Assembly (NCBI GenBank): GCA_943354525.1
Contig: CALRCI010000006.1
Span: 1 to 20,766, forward strand
DNA from: Candidatus Nomurabacteria bacterium
GTDB taxonomy: Bacteria > Patescibacteriota > Minisyncoccia > Phycocordibacterales > UBA9973
DNA length: 20,766 nt
Reading direction: 5' to 3'
The stretch's first letter is position 1. Each line of letters opens with the position of its first letter. The position numbers were made by a program, and so were the translations under genes. Below, piece after piece: positions 13,628 through 19,935 of this stretch. A model generated the notes under the pieces. The model was not told where the DNA came from and did not search any database. It saw nothing but the letters and a program-made list of their open reading frames with translations.

Positions 13628-14956
13628 TTAACGTTTGAGACTTTCAGTAATAATTTCTCGAGTAATGACGCGATCATCCCACGGAATCTTGCCTGTCGGC
13701 AACACCATAGATTGCTCGGCGCCCTTGCCGGTTATAAGCACTATATCATGTTCGCGGGCTATTTCTATAGCTTTTTTGATGGCTTCTCTCCGATCAAGCG
13801 GCGTAAAAAGTGATACGCCGGGTACTTTGCCTCCGCCAGTTGGCGGATTCTCGGCGAATCGCGCAACATCATCAATTATTCCCTGCGGTTCATCATCATA
13901 TGGATCAACAGTTGTCACGATCACGATATCGGCAAGTTCTGCACCGATTGTTCCGAGATGTTCGCGTTTCGCCTTGTCACGACCACCACCTTCTGCACCG
14001 AGAATTACAATTATCTTGCCATCTGCGTGTTTCATTTCTCGTGCCGTATCGAGAAGCGCACGCATCGATAATTTCTCATGCGCGTAATCCACGAATACGG
14101 TATACGGTTGACCGAGATCAATGCGCTCCATGCGTCCGGGAATGAGCGAGAGATTCTCAAGGCCGGATTTGATGTGCTCATACGTCACGCCGAAAATTCG
14201 TCCGAGAATAATCGCCGGCAGTGCATTGTAGACATTGAATTTGCCAACGATGGCAATATTGAATTGCTCTCCATCAACGACGAAGTTCGTCATGTCGCCA
14301 CGCGATGCGACATGTTCGGCACGTACACCACCGCTGGAAAGACCGAAAGTGATTTTCTCATCAGCGTCGAATCCGAGATAATATGGGGCATCTTCACTGT
14401 CGGCATTCGCAATAATAATTTTCGAAATATATTTTCCGTTGAGCACTTTGTGATGATCGGACAATGAGCGGAACAATTCGCCTTTTGCCATTTTATATTT
14501 CTCAAAACTATTACCATGATTCGGCAGATGTTCCGGCGAGAGATTTGTAAATATTCCGACATCGATATCAATTCCGGTATGGCGACCAAGTTTGAGTCCT
14601 TCTGATGTCACTTCCATGACCACATGTGTCACATCAGCACGCTGCATATCGCGGAGGATTTTCTGCGTAATGAACGGTCCGGGCATCGTCATGTGATATG
14701 GATTCATACGCTCGACATTTCCAATACGAATGTTTGCCGTACCGATGAGACCAGTTCGAAAATTCCCCGCATCAAGGACGCTCCAGATGAAATTTGCCGT
14801 CGACGTCTTCCCCTTCGTACCGGTAATACCAATCACGACCATGTGCCGTGCCGGATGGCCATAGAGAAACGCCGCAAGCGAGGCTTTGGCGTAGTGATAT
14901 TTGATGATGGCAGATTCTGAAATCAGTCCACGAATGAGTTTTTTGAGCTTAGTCAT
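13628..14956 (-). CDS. murE: MurE-type UDP-MurNAc-tripeptide ligase with short N-terminal domain
   Basis: This ATP-dependent Mur ligase adds the third amino acid to UDP-MurNAc-dipeptide. The P-loop GITGTKGKTS (43-52), EVTSEGLKLGRH, FTNLSPEHL, KYKMAKGELF (site of the usual carbamylated Lys), VDYAHEKLSM and GAEGGGRDKAKREHL mark the central and C-terminal domains. In E. coli MurE the P-loop lies beyond residue 100; here it is at 46, so most of the N-terminal UDP-sugar domain is missing. The DNPR motif for meso-diaminopimelate reads VDPYDDEP, so the amino acid added cannot be assigned. The ATG at 14956 overlaps the carboxypeptidase stop by 8 bases; upstream in-frame codons to 15034 lie inside that gene and are not needed. 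Confidence 0.9.
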   Translation of the reverse strand: MTKLKKLIRGLISESAIIKYHYAKASLAAFLYGHPARHMVVIGITGTKGKTSTANFIWSVLDAGNFRTGLIGTANIRIGNVERMNPYHMTMPGPFITQKILRDMQRADVTHVVMEVTSEGLKLGRHTGIDIDVGIFTNLSPEHLPNHGNSFEKYKMAKGELFRSLSDHHKVLNGKYISKIIIANADSEDAPYYLGFDADEKITFGLSSGGVRAEHVASRGDMTNFVVDGEQFNIAIVGKFNVYNALPAIILGRIFGVTYEHIKSGLENLSLIPGRMERIDLGQPYTVFVDYAHEKLSMRALLDTAREMKHADGKIIVILGAEGGGRDKAKREHLGTIGAELADIVIVTTVDPYDDEPQGIIDDVARFAENPPTGGGKVPGVSLFTPLDRREAIKKAIEIAREHDIVLITGKGAEQSMVLPTGKIPWDDRVITREIITESLKR

Positions 14957-15872
14957 TGAGATATTTTTGTGTTCTCTCATACAGTGAGAGCGTATCGGTA
15001 AATCGTCCGTCGCGCGTCGAACCGAGGACGACACATACGATTATATGGCCGTTGCTCGTTTTATACAATATTGCCAAGTTGCCCTGGGCGAGTTCTGTAA
15101 ACCCTGTTTTCGAGGCGAGCAATCCACCGACGGACTCTGTAATTTCATCTGTGTTAACGGCACTGTGATGCGTGCCTGAGAGCGAGACAAATTCATGATT
15201 CTCGACGATGGTCTGTGAAAATAATTCTGGATGATTGAGATACGCATACACGAAAAATTCCACGACATCTTTAGCCGTACCGACGGCACCGGCAGTATCG
15301 GCACTGACGTCGAGTCCGGTCGGATTATTGAAATGCATATCAGTGAGACCGAGCGCAGCGGCTTCATGGTTCATGTAGCCGACAACGCTGCATTTGCAGG
15401 ACTCTCCGGCAATCTGCGCCAATGCTTCAGCGCCGTCGTTGGATGACGACATGAGCGTATAGGCATAGAGGTCGCGCGGCAGCCACTCCTCGCCGGCAGT
15501 AATAGTGGCCAGCGGCCCATCGACGAGCGGCGTATGCGGAATAGTCACCGTCTCACTCTGTATGAGTTCCCGCGCCGCCGTGACACTCATGATTTTCGTG
15601 ATTGATGCGAGCGGACGAACTGTGTCGACATCTTTGGAATACAGGATGCGCCGGTCAGTGACATCATAGACGATCGCGCTCTCTGCGAGAATCGTCACGT
15701 CATGAAAATATTCTGCCGGATCATGTATCGTCACGCTCGGCACGATCGCTGCCGCCGGCAAAGACGCCGGTGCAATGGCTTGCACGCCTGTGTACTCGTC
15801 TCGTAGATAGAGAGTTGCGAGAATTGCGAGTACGATCAGTATCCACGATAGTACGTATTCTCGTTTGGACAT
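14949..15872 (-). CDS. D-alanyl-D-alanine carboxypeptidase (peptidase S11, PBP5-like)
   Basis: The 307-residue protein has an N-terminal membrane helix (about 7-23) and an exported penicillin-binding domain that removes the last D-Ala of wall peptides. The three active-site motifs are present: SITK with Ser90 and Lys93, SSN at 143-145, and KTG in LLASKTGFTEL. FNNPTGLDV is another S11 block. It lacks the C-terminal amphipathic anchor domain of PBP5 and uses the N-terminal helix instead. I start it at the ATG at 15872, one base after the scpB stop; upstream extension needs a TTG at 15902 inside scpB. It ends in a stop overlapping the murE start. Confidence 0.92.
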   Translation of the reverse strand: MSKREYVLSWILIVLAILATLYLRDEYTGVQAIAPASLPAAAIVPSVTIHDPAEYFHDVTILAESAIVYDVTDRRILYSKDVDTVRPLASITKIMSVTAARELIQSETVTIPHTPLVDGPLATITAGEEWLPRDLYAYTLMSSSNDGAEALAQIAGESCKCSVVGYMNHEAAALGLTDMHFNNPTGLDVSADTAGAVGTAKDVVEFFVYAYLNHPELFSQTIVENHEFVSLSGTHHSAVNTDEITESVGGLLASKTGFTELAQGNLAILYKTSNGHIIVCVVLGSTRDGRFTDTLSLYERTQKYLND

Positions 15873-15873
15873 A

Positions 15874-16413
15874 TTATTCGGAAGATTCTTCTGCCGCCGC
15901 AACGCGCGTTAATTCTGCGCCGAATTTTTCCATTTCCGGCATCTCATCGATCCGTGCGACGCCCATGTACGTGAGAAGATCGATCGTCGGCATGTAGACG
16001 AATTTACGCGAATCGCTCTCGTGTACCTTACGCTCGATCAATCCGCGCACGAGGAGATTGCGGACGATGAAACTCGAGTTCACTCCGCGGATATAATCCA
16101 CTTCCCCGCGCGTCGCACCTCGTTTGTAAATAATGATTGCCAGCGTCTCGAGTGTCGCTTTGGAAAGCTCGCGTTTCAATTCATCGCGGCGAAGTTCAAG
16201 CAGTGCATCCGAAAGTTCCGCTCGCGTGCCGAGTGTCACGGCTGTATCGCTCCACACGAGCGTGAGCGCAGTACCCTCGAGACGTTTCTCAAGTGTTGCG
16301 AGCGCATCTTCGACTTCGTTCTTCGGGCGCTTCGAAAAATTCGCGAGCGATGAAATCGTCATCGGCTCTCCTTTATAAAAAAGCATGCCTTCGATAATAG
16401 TTGCGAGTTCCAT
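15874..16413 (-). CDS. scpB: Segregation and condensation protein B
   Basis: The 179-residue protein has two winged-helix domains typical of ScpB, the kleisin-associated subunit of the SMC-ScpAB condensin. Recognisable stretches are MELATIIEGMLFYKGEPMTI, LSKATLETLAIIIYKRG, the motif TRGEVDYIRGVNS, and VRNLLVRGLIERK. The C-terminus carries an acidic tail (AAEESSE). It begins five bases after the scpA stop, the common pairing. The SMC gene itself is not in the window. Confidence 0.95.
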   Translation of the reverse strand: MELATIIEGMLFYKGEPMTISSLANFSKRPKNEVEDALATLEKRLEGTALTLVWSDTAVTLGTRAELSDALLELRRDELKRELSKATLETLAIIIYKRGATRGEVDYIRGVNSSFIVRNLLVRGLIERKVHESDSRKFVYMPTIDLLTYMGVARIDEMPEMEKFGAELTRVAAAEESSE

Positions 16414-16418
16414 AGAAT

Positions 16419-17171
16419 TTAAATTGTTTCAGTTACTTGTTTGCTAATCGTCATGTCCGAAAATGTCGCGTCCTGCAGCACATCGATCAATCCTTCGCGG
16501 ACCAACTCCAGCATAGCGAGAAATGAGACGATTGTATAGACTTTTTCTTCCTTGACGGTCTCCGGATTCGGATGTTTGGAAAACTCACGAAATGAAAATG
16601 TCATTGCCGTCTGGATTCGATCGACAAGCGATGAAATCATTTCGTCGATCGACATGACTTTGCGAACTTCGATTTCAGGAAGCACTTCCTTCTTCGGAAT
16701 GCGGCCGAAGACGTCTTGGAGCGCTGAAAGTAGATTTGCCGGTGTAAGTATGGCATCGGGACTAAAGACTGGATCATTCCAACTACGCTCCGGTGCAAGC
16801 AAAATCACCTCAGCACCGAATTGCTCTTTGATCACTGCTCCGGCTTCTTTGACGATGGAGTAGAGTCGCAGGCGCGCTTCGAGATTACTGATCTTCTCTT
16901 CTTCGTCTTGTGTCAGCGCAAGATTTGGCAGAAGCGAACGGGATTTGATGAGAATGAGCGTCGAAGCCACAAGTACGAATCCCGTCGTATCTTCAAGCTG
17001 CATACTACCCATCGCACGCATCCGCTCTATATATTCGTTCGTTACTGACGCAAGTGAAATCTCATTGATGAACAATTTGCGCTTCTCAATCAGCTCAAGC
17101 AGCAACTCCAACGGCCCCTCGAAATTGGGGGTTTTGACGGTATAGGAGACAATAGGCGCACTTTCTTCCAT
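16419..17171 (-). CDS. scpA: Segregation and condensation protein A (kleisin)
   Basis: The 250-residue kleisin bridges the SMC ATPase heads in bacterial condensin. The N-terminal SMC-neck-binding region reads FEGPLELLLELIEKRKLFIN, followed by VTNEYIERMRAM, a middle helical linker with ILIKSRSLLPN, and a C-terminal winged helix (SFLAMLELVREGLIDVLQ) that binds the SMC cap. It is first in the ten-gene minus-strand run, so condensin is co-expressed with wall synthesis genes. The promoter geometry predicts an mRNA starting at its ATG. Confidence 0.95.
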   Translation of the reverse strand: MEESAPIVSYTVKTPNFEGPLELLLELIEKRKLFINEISLASVTNEYIERMRAMGSMQLEDTTGFVLVASTLILIKSRSLLPNLALTQDEEEKISNLEARLRLYSIVKEAGAVIKEQFGAEVILLAPERSWNDPVFSPDAILTPANLLSALQDVFGRIPKKEVLPEIEVRKVMSIDEMISSLVDRIQTAMTFSFREFSKHPNPETVKEEKVYTIVSFLAMLELVREGLIDVLQDATFSDMTISKQVTETI

Positions 17172-17177
17172 ATGGGG

Positions 17178-17207
17178 ATTTTAACATTTTTATGCCTATA
17201 AAATCAA
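17178..17207 (-). promoter_or_regulatory. Promoter of the scpA-to-gltX operon, leaderless geometry
   Basis: On the minus strand, TTGATT (17207-17202), an 18-base spacer and TAAAAT (17183-17178) preceded by TGT give an extended -10 promoter. Exactly six bases (CCCCAT) separate the -10 from the scpA ATG at 17171, so the normal start site would be the A of the ATG. The -35 word is the same as that of the S41 protease promoter at 1310. Confidence 0.7.
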
Positions 17208-17245
17208 AGTATTTTGGTTTTTCCCCATCTTATTTGAGCCATTAC

Positions 17246-17274
17246 TTGACCAACATAGGAGTTCAATGTAGATT
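17246..17274 (+). promoter_or_regulatory. Candidate promoter for the HAD/ATP-grasp leader
   Basis: TTGACC (17246-17251), a 17-base spacer and TAGATT (17269-17274) predict a start near 17281. This would give a leader of about 170 bases before the first ATG. The -35 is good and the -10 moderate; other AT-rich words (TATAAG at 17305-17310) could serve instead. Confidence 0.4.
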
Positions 17275-17280
17275 GAGCAT

Positions 17281-17370
17281 ATGTCAGTATCAGTTAATCA
17301 TGCATATAAGTTCCGCTGGACACACCCACATACGGGCGGCCTTTATGCTATACACTCAACGAACTGGTAA
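17281..17370 (+). CDS. Possible 29-residue leader peptide
   Basis: An ATG at 17281 opens a 29-codon frame ending TAA at 17368-17370. The peptide begins MSVSVNHAYK, contains TGGLYAIH, and has several His, Tyr and Trp residues. It would start at or next to the predicted transcript start and cross the upstream half of the competing helix, so a stalled or moving ribosome could change the fold. No Shine-Dalgarno motif is present; chance is a real alternative. Confidence 0.25.
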   Translation: MSVSVNHAYKFRWTHPHTGGLYAIHSTNW

Positions 17371-17430
17371 TGTAATAAATCTATAGCACAGATATGACAA
17401 GAGGCCGCCCGCAAGGGCGGCCTCTTTTTT
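17333..17430 (+). promoter_or_regulatory. Attenuator-like leader: terminator with a competing upstream helix
   Basis: The 3' part is a strong intrinsic terminator: GAGGCCGCCC (17401-17410), GCAA loop, GGGCGGCCTC (17415-17424), then TTTTTT, ending 20 bases before the ATG of the HAD gene. The word CGGGCGGCCT at 17333-17342 is a near copy of the terminator's right arm and is perfectly complementary to 17402-17411. Inside it, TGCTATA (17346-17352) pairs with TATAGCA (17382-17388). The left arm of the terminator can therefore be taken by the upstream helix, the two states excluding each other. No known riboswitch or T-box motif is recognised. It could also simply be the terminator of an unseen short RNA. 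Confidence 0.6.
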
Positions 17431-17450
17431 AACAAAATTAATTACAAAAA

Positions 17451-17888
17451 ATGAAAACAAACACCCACAAAGCAATAGTGTTCGACTTTATGAGAACGCT
17501 CTATGATCCCGAGACGCGAGCGTTACTTCCCTACGCATTTGATGTCCTCGAATATTGTTCGACTTCATATGATTGTTATCTGGTTTCGTACGACGAAGGA
17601 GATCGCGACACGTTGGTCAAAGATTTAGGAATCGATATCTTTTTCAAAAAAATATTTTTTCTCAAGCGTAAGACGAAGAAGACGTTTGGGAAAATTATCG
17701 GGAATTCATATACCGTAGTGTATGTGATTGGTGACCGTGTAGAAAGTGAAATCCAGATCGGCAACCGCCTCGGATACACGACGATCTGGCTCCAAAAAGG
17801 CAAATTCCAAGGACGATACCCGATACACAAAAACGAACATCCTGATTATTGCATTCAATCACTTGAACCACTGCTGAAAATCCTCTAA
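17451..17888 (+). CDS. Small capless HAD-like protein
   Basis: The 145-residue protein has a minimal HAD Rossmann fold without a visible cap domain. Motif I is AIVFDFMRTLYD with Asp12 as nucleophile and Met14 where the general-acid Asp is expected. Motif II is YLVSYDEGD, a Lys-rich stretch (KRKTKKTFGKI) offers the motif III Lys, and motif IV is VIGDRVESEI. After it comes IGNRLGYTTIWLQKGKF, as in HAD phosphatases. Loss of the second Asp may lower phosphatase activity or mark another chemistry. It follows the attenuator-like leader by 20 bases, in an A-rich stretch without a Shine-Dalgarno motif, and heads a two-gene unit with the ATP-grasp-like gene. The substrate is unknown. Confidence 0.8.
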   Translation: MKTNTHKAIVFDFMRTLYDPETRALLPYAFDVLEYCSTSYDCYLVSYDEGDRDTLVKDLGIDIFFKKIFFLKRKTKKTFGKIIGNSYTVVYVIGDRVESEIQIGNRLGYTTIWLQKGKFQGRYPIHKNEHPDYCIQSLEPLLKIL

Positions 17889-17903
17889 TTATTTTGGTGA
17901 TAG

Positions 17904-17969
17904 CGTGCCGGTGGAGTCCGGAACTCGCCGGCACGGTATCACGAAGATACCACAGCAATTAGTTGCTGT
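17904..17969 (+). other. Three adjacent hairpins in the HAD/ATP-grasp spacer
   Basis: The 109-base spacer holds three stem-loops in a row. A: CGTGCCGG (17904-17911) with CCGGCACG (17928-17935), extended by GAGT/ACTC inside. B: GGTATC (17935-17940) with GATACC (17946-17951), sharing base 17935 with A. C: ACAGCAA (17952-17958) with TTGCTGT (17963-17969). No U-run follows, so they are not ordinary terminators. The 30 bases after them are A-rich up to the ATG and resemble the stretch before the HAD start. They may set mRNA stability, processing or translation of the second gene. Confidence 0.55.
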
Positions 17970-17997
17970 CGCACTTTAACAAAAAAATAAATTAACA

Positions 17998-19209
17998 ATG
18001 AAAAAACACAATGAACTCGTCGAGTACCATCTCGACTGTGGTTACTGGTCCACACGAAACGACCAGCGGTATGGGTATGTTCTCTGCCCGGAGCCATTCA
18101 GGATTCCGCAAAGATTCTTCCCACAACTTACAGATATCGGAATATTAGTCGCCGACTATCATCGAGGGATAAAAGAACTCTTTAAATTTTGCCTCGATCA
18201 TGCAGATTATAACCGTACATACGCAAGTATTGCTCGAATCTGCAAGCAGGCAACAGATGGACTTCCGATACTTATCCCTGAAAGGAATATCCCTATTACT
18301 AAGGTAGATTTGATGATTGATACCGATAATCGATTACGCATCGCGGAGATTGATTCATATAATCCACGAGGAATTCCTTTCGCTTTATTTCTTCGCGATA
18401 TTTATAGAGATGTTCCATCCCCTTTTTGTGGTATTACTGAAACTATCCGAAACTTTGCTTGCGAAGATTCGTTTTCTTGGATATATGCTGATAAAGAGCG
18501 TTATTATTCGACTGCATTTAAACAGATGCAGCGAATACTGTCCGAAGAAGGGATTGCTATGTCGGTCCATAATATAACCGAGCTACAAAAATTCGACCCG
18601 AATTCGAAGACAATGATTATTCCTTGGGGTATTGGCAGACCCGAAGAACTTCGCGGTAAAGAGATGTTAGTTCAAGCATATGATGAGAATCCTGAAAAAT
18701 TCATGTTTCCGTTAGTACCATGGACAGCGACAAAAGGCCTTCTGGGGATTGTTTCAAATGGATACGGAAATCCTGAAATAGAGCATCTCGTGGAGAATTT
18801 TTACGCTGGAGGAAATCTTAATCTCTTCCGTACGTACACTCCCCCAACGGTAAACATCAGTAAACAGGGTAAGGAAAAACACTGGTGTTACGGGAAGAAA
18901 TTTGTGCTTAAGAAGAATGTATCGAGCGGACTTAAAGGAGTCTGGATTGCTGACACAACACACGAAGAATTTCAGAAAGCATCTAACATAAAACGCTCGA
19001 CATATATCGCACAGGAATTTGTGGAACAACGAACATTTCCGATTCCTTATTACACTGAAAAAGGACATGTTCGGACAGCAGATTGGTATCTGCGCCTCAC
19101 CGCATATATCGGCGCAAACGGCGAAGTTCTGGACACTGAAATCACCGGCAGGCAAACTCCGGACGTACACGGCGCACCGGATTGCATCATGCTGCCGTGC
19201 GTTAGATAA
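17998..19209 (+). CDS. ATP-grasp-like ligase, apparently circularly permuted, unknown substrate
   Basis: I read this 403-residue soluble protein as an ATP-grasp relative, with moderate certainty. The strand-turn-strand IDTDNRLRIAEIDSYNPRG (107-125) looks like the metal-binding E-x-D/N strand, but it lies before, not after, the nucleotide-binding lysine candidate in FVLKKNVSSGLKGVWI (302-317) and the hinge-like YIAQEFVEQ (336-344). This order matches circularly permuted ATP-grasp enzymes such as the glutathionylspermidine synthase type. The C-terminus (LTAYIGANGEVLDTEITGRQ, then VHGAPDCIMLP) resembles the end of that group. Such enzymes join a carboxylate to an amine with ATP. The partner gene is a HAD-like protein; together they suggest a small biosynthetic or modification step. 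It ends 25 bases before a strong terminator. Confidence 0.6.
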   Translation: MKKHNELVEYHLDCGYWSTRNDQRYGYVLCPEPFRIPQRFFPQLTDIGILVADYHRGIKELFKFCLDHADYNRTYASIARICKQATDGLPILIPERNIPITKVDLMIDTDNRLRIAEIDSYNPRGIPFALFLRDIYRDVPSPFCGITETIRNFACEDSFSWIYADKERYYSTAFKQMQRILSEEGIAMSVHNITELQKFDPNSKTMIIPWGIGRPEELRGKEMLVQAYDENPEKFMFPLVPWTATKGLLGIVSNGYGNPEIEHLVENFYAGGNLNLFRTYTPPTVNISKQGKEKHWCYGKKFVLKKNVSSGLKGVWIADTTHEEFQKASNIKRSTYIAQEFVEQRTFPIPYYTEKGHVRTADWYLRLTAYIGANGEVLDTEITGRQTPDVHGAPDCIMLPCVR

Positions 19210-19234
19210 GCGAATCGATAGTTGTATATATAAC

Positions 19235-19262
19235 AGATCCCGCATTTTTGCGGGATCTTTTT
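19235..19262 (+). terminator. Intrinsic terminator after the ATP-grasp-like gene
   Basis: AGATCCCGCA (19235-19244), TTTT loop, TGCGGGATCT (19249-19258), then TTTTATTT. The stem has ten pairs. The T-run enters the stop codon of the convergent DedA gene; on the minus strand the stem is followed by GTTATATATA, a poorer U-run. Confidence 0.88.
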
Positions 19263-19926
19263 ATTTCTTCACCTTATATATTCCCGGAATCCACGTACCT
19301 TGGCGCTTGCGGCCTTGGAGAGAGAGCTTGTAGCCGCCGAAGATGACATCGCGGAGGAGTTTCGAGAGCGAGAAGAGCACGGTGAGACCAATGACGATGA
19401 GTACGATATTGCGGATCGTGCCGATGCCGCTGACGATAAGTTCGATGCGTTCGCGGAAATACCAGCCGGCAAACATATAGAGTGAGACATACACGATGAG
19501 CGCGGCGAGATCGTAGGTAATGAACTTGCGCCATGAGACCTGCATTTGGCCGGCCATGAACGGACCGAGGAAGCGGAGCTGGATCATGAAGCGAGCGAAG
19601 AAAATCACTTTCGTGATATGCATCTCGATCCATTCGCGGCGGCCTTCGATGCGCGGCGCAAAAAATTTCTTGTAGAGGAACGTGACCAACCGATTACCCT
19701 TTCTTGATAGCGCATAGATAACGCAATCGCTCACGAACAGTCCGGCGATGACGATCGGCAAGATCACTATGCCGTTGGCGCGAGGCCCACCAGAGAGATA
19801 GCCAAGCGCGAGCAGGACGACTTCTTCCGGCACCGGAATAACCATGTTAGAGAGCGCTGAAACGCCAAAAATTCCGATATACGAGAGCGAACCGAGACTT
19901 CTGATGAGTTCTTGTGTTTGGCTCAT
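19261..19926 (-). CDS. DedA-family membrane protein (VTT domain)
   Basis: The 221-residue protein fits the DedA/SNARE-associated family. It has an N-terminal re-entrant region (NMVIPVPEEVVLLALGYLSGG), the block FFARFMIQLRFLGPFMAGQMQVSWRKF, and several later hydrophobic helices. Members are lipid scramblases or transporters, including the undecaprenyl phosphate carriers (UptA) that recycle the wall lipid carrier. Given the nearby lipid II genes, carrier recycling is attractive, but that is inference. The PVPEE segment and the R-F-x-P motif match the conserved half-sites. It follows aspS by nine bases, so is probably co-transcribed with it. There is no Shine-Dalgarno motif. Confidence 0.9.
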   Translation of the reverse strand: MSQTQELIRSLGSLSYIGIFGVSALSNMVIPVPEEVVLLALGYLSGGPRANGIVILPIVIAGLFVSDCVIYALSRKGNRLVTFLYKKFFAPRIEGRREWIEMHITKVIFFARFMIQLRFLGPFMAGQMQVSWRKFITYDLAALIVYVSLYMFAGWYFRERIELIVSGIGTIRNIVLIVIGLTVLFSLSKLLRDVIFGGYKLSLQGRKRQGTWIPGIYKVKK

Positions 19927-19935
19927 CGTAAAAAA

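Noticed and set aside
14957..15034. 26-residue extension of MurE
   Set aside because: It lies wholly inside the carboxypeptidase gene, has no family similarity, and does not restore the missing N-terminal domain.
17257..17271. AGGAG four bases before an ATG
   Set aside because: The ATG (17266-17268) is followed directly by TAG, so it encodes nothing; the SD-like word is probably chance.
17192..17386. 64-codon open frame upstream of the HAD gene
   Set aside because: It begins within the divergent scpA promoter, has no recognisable features, and overlaps the leader structure; composition looks non-coding.
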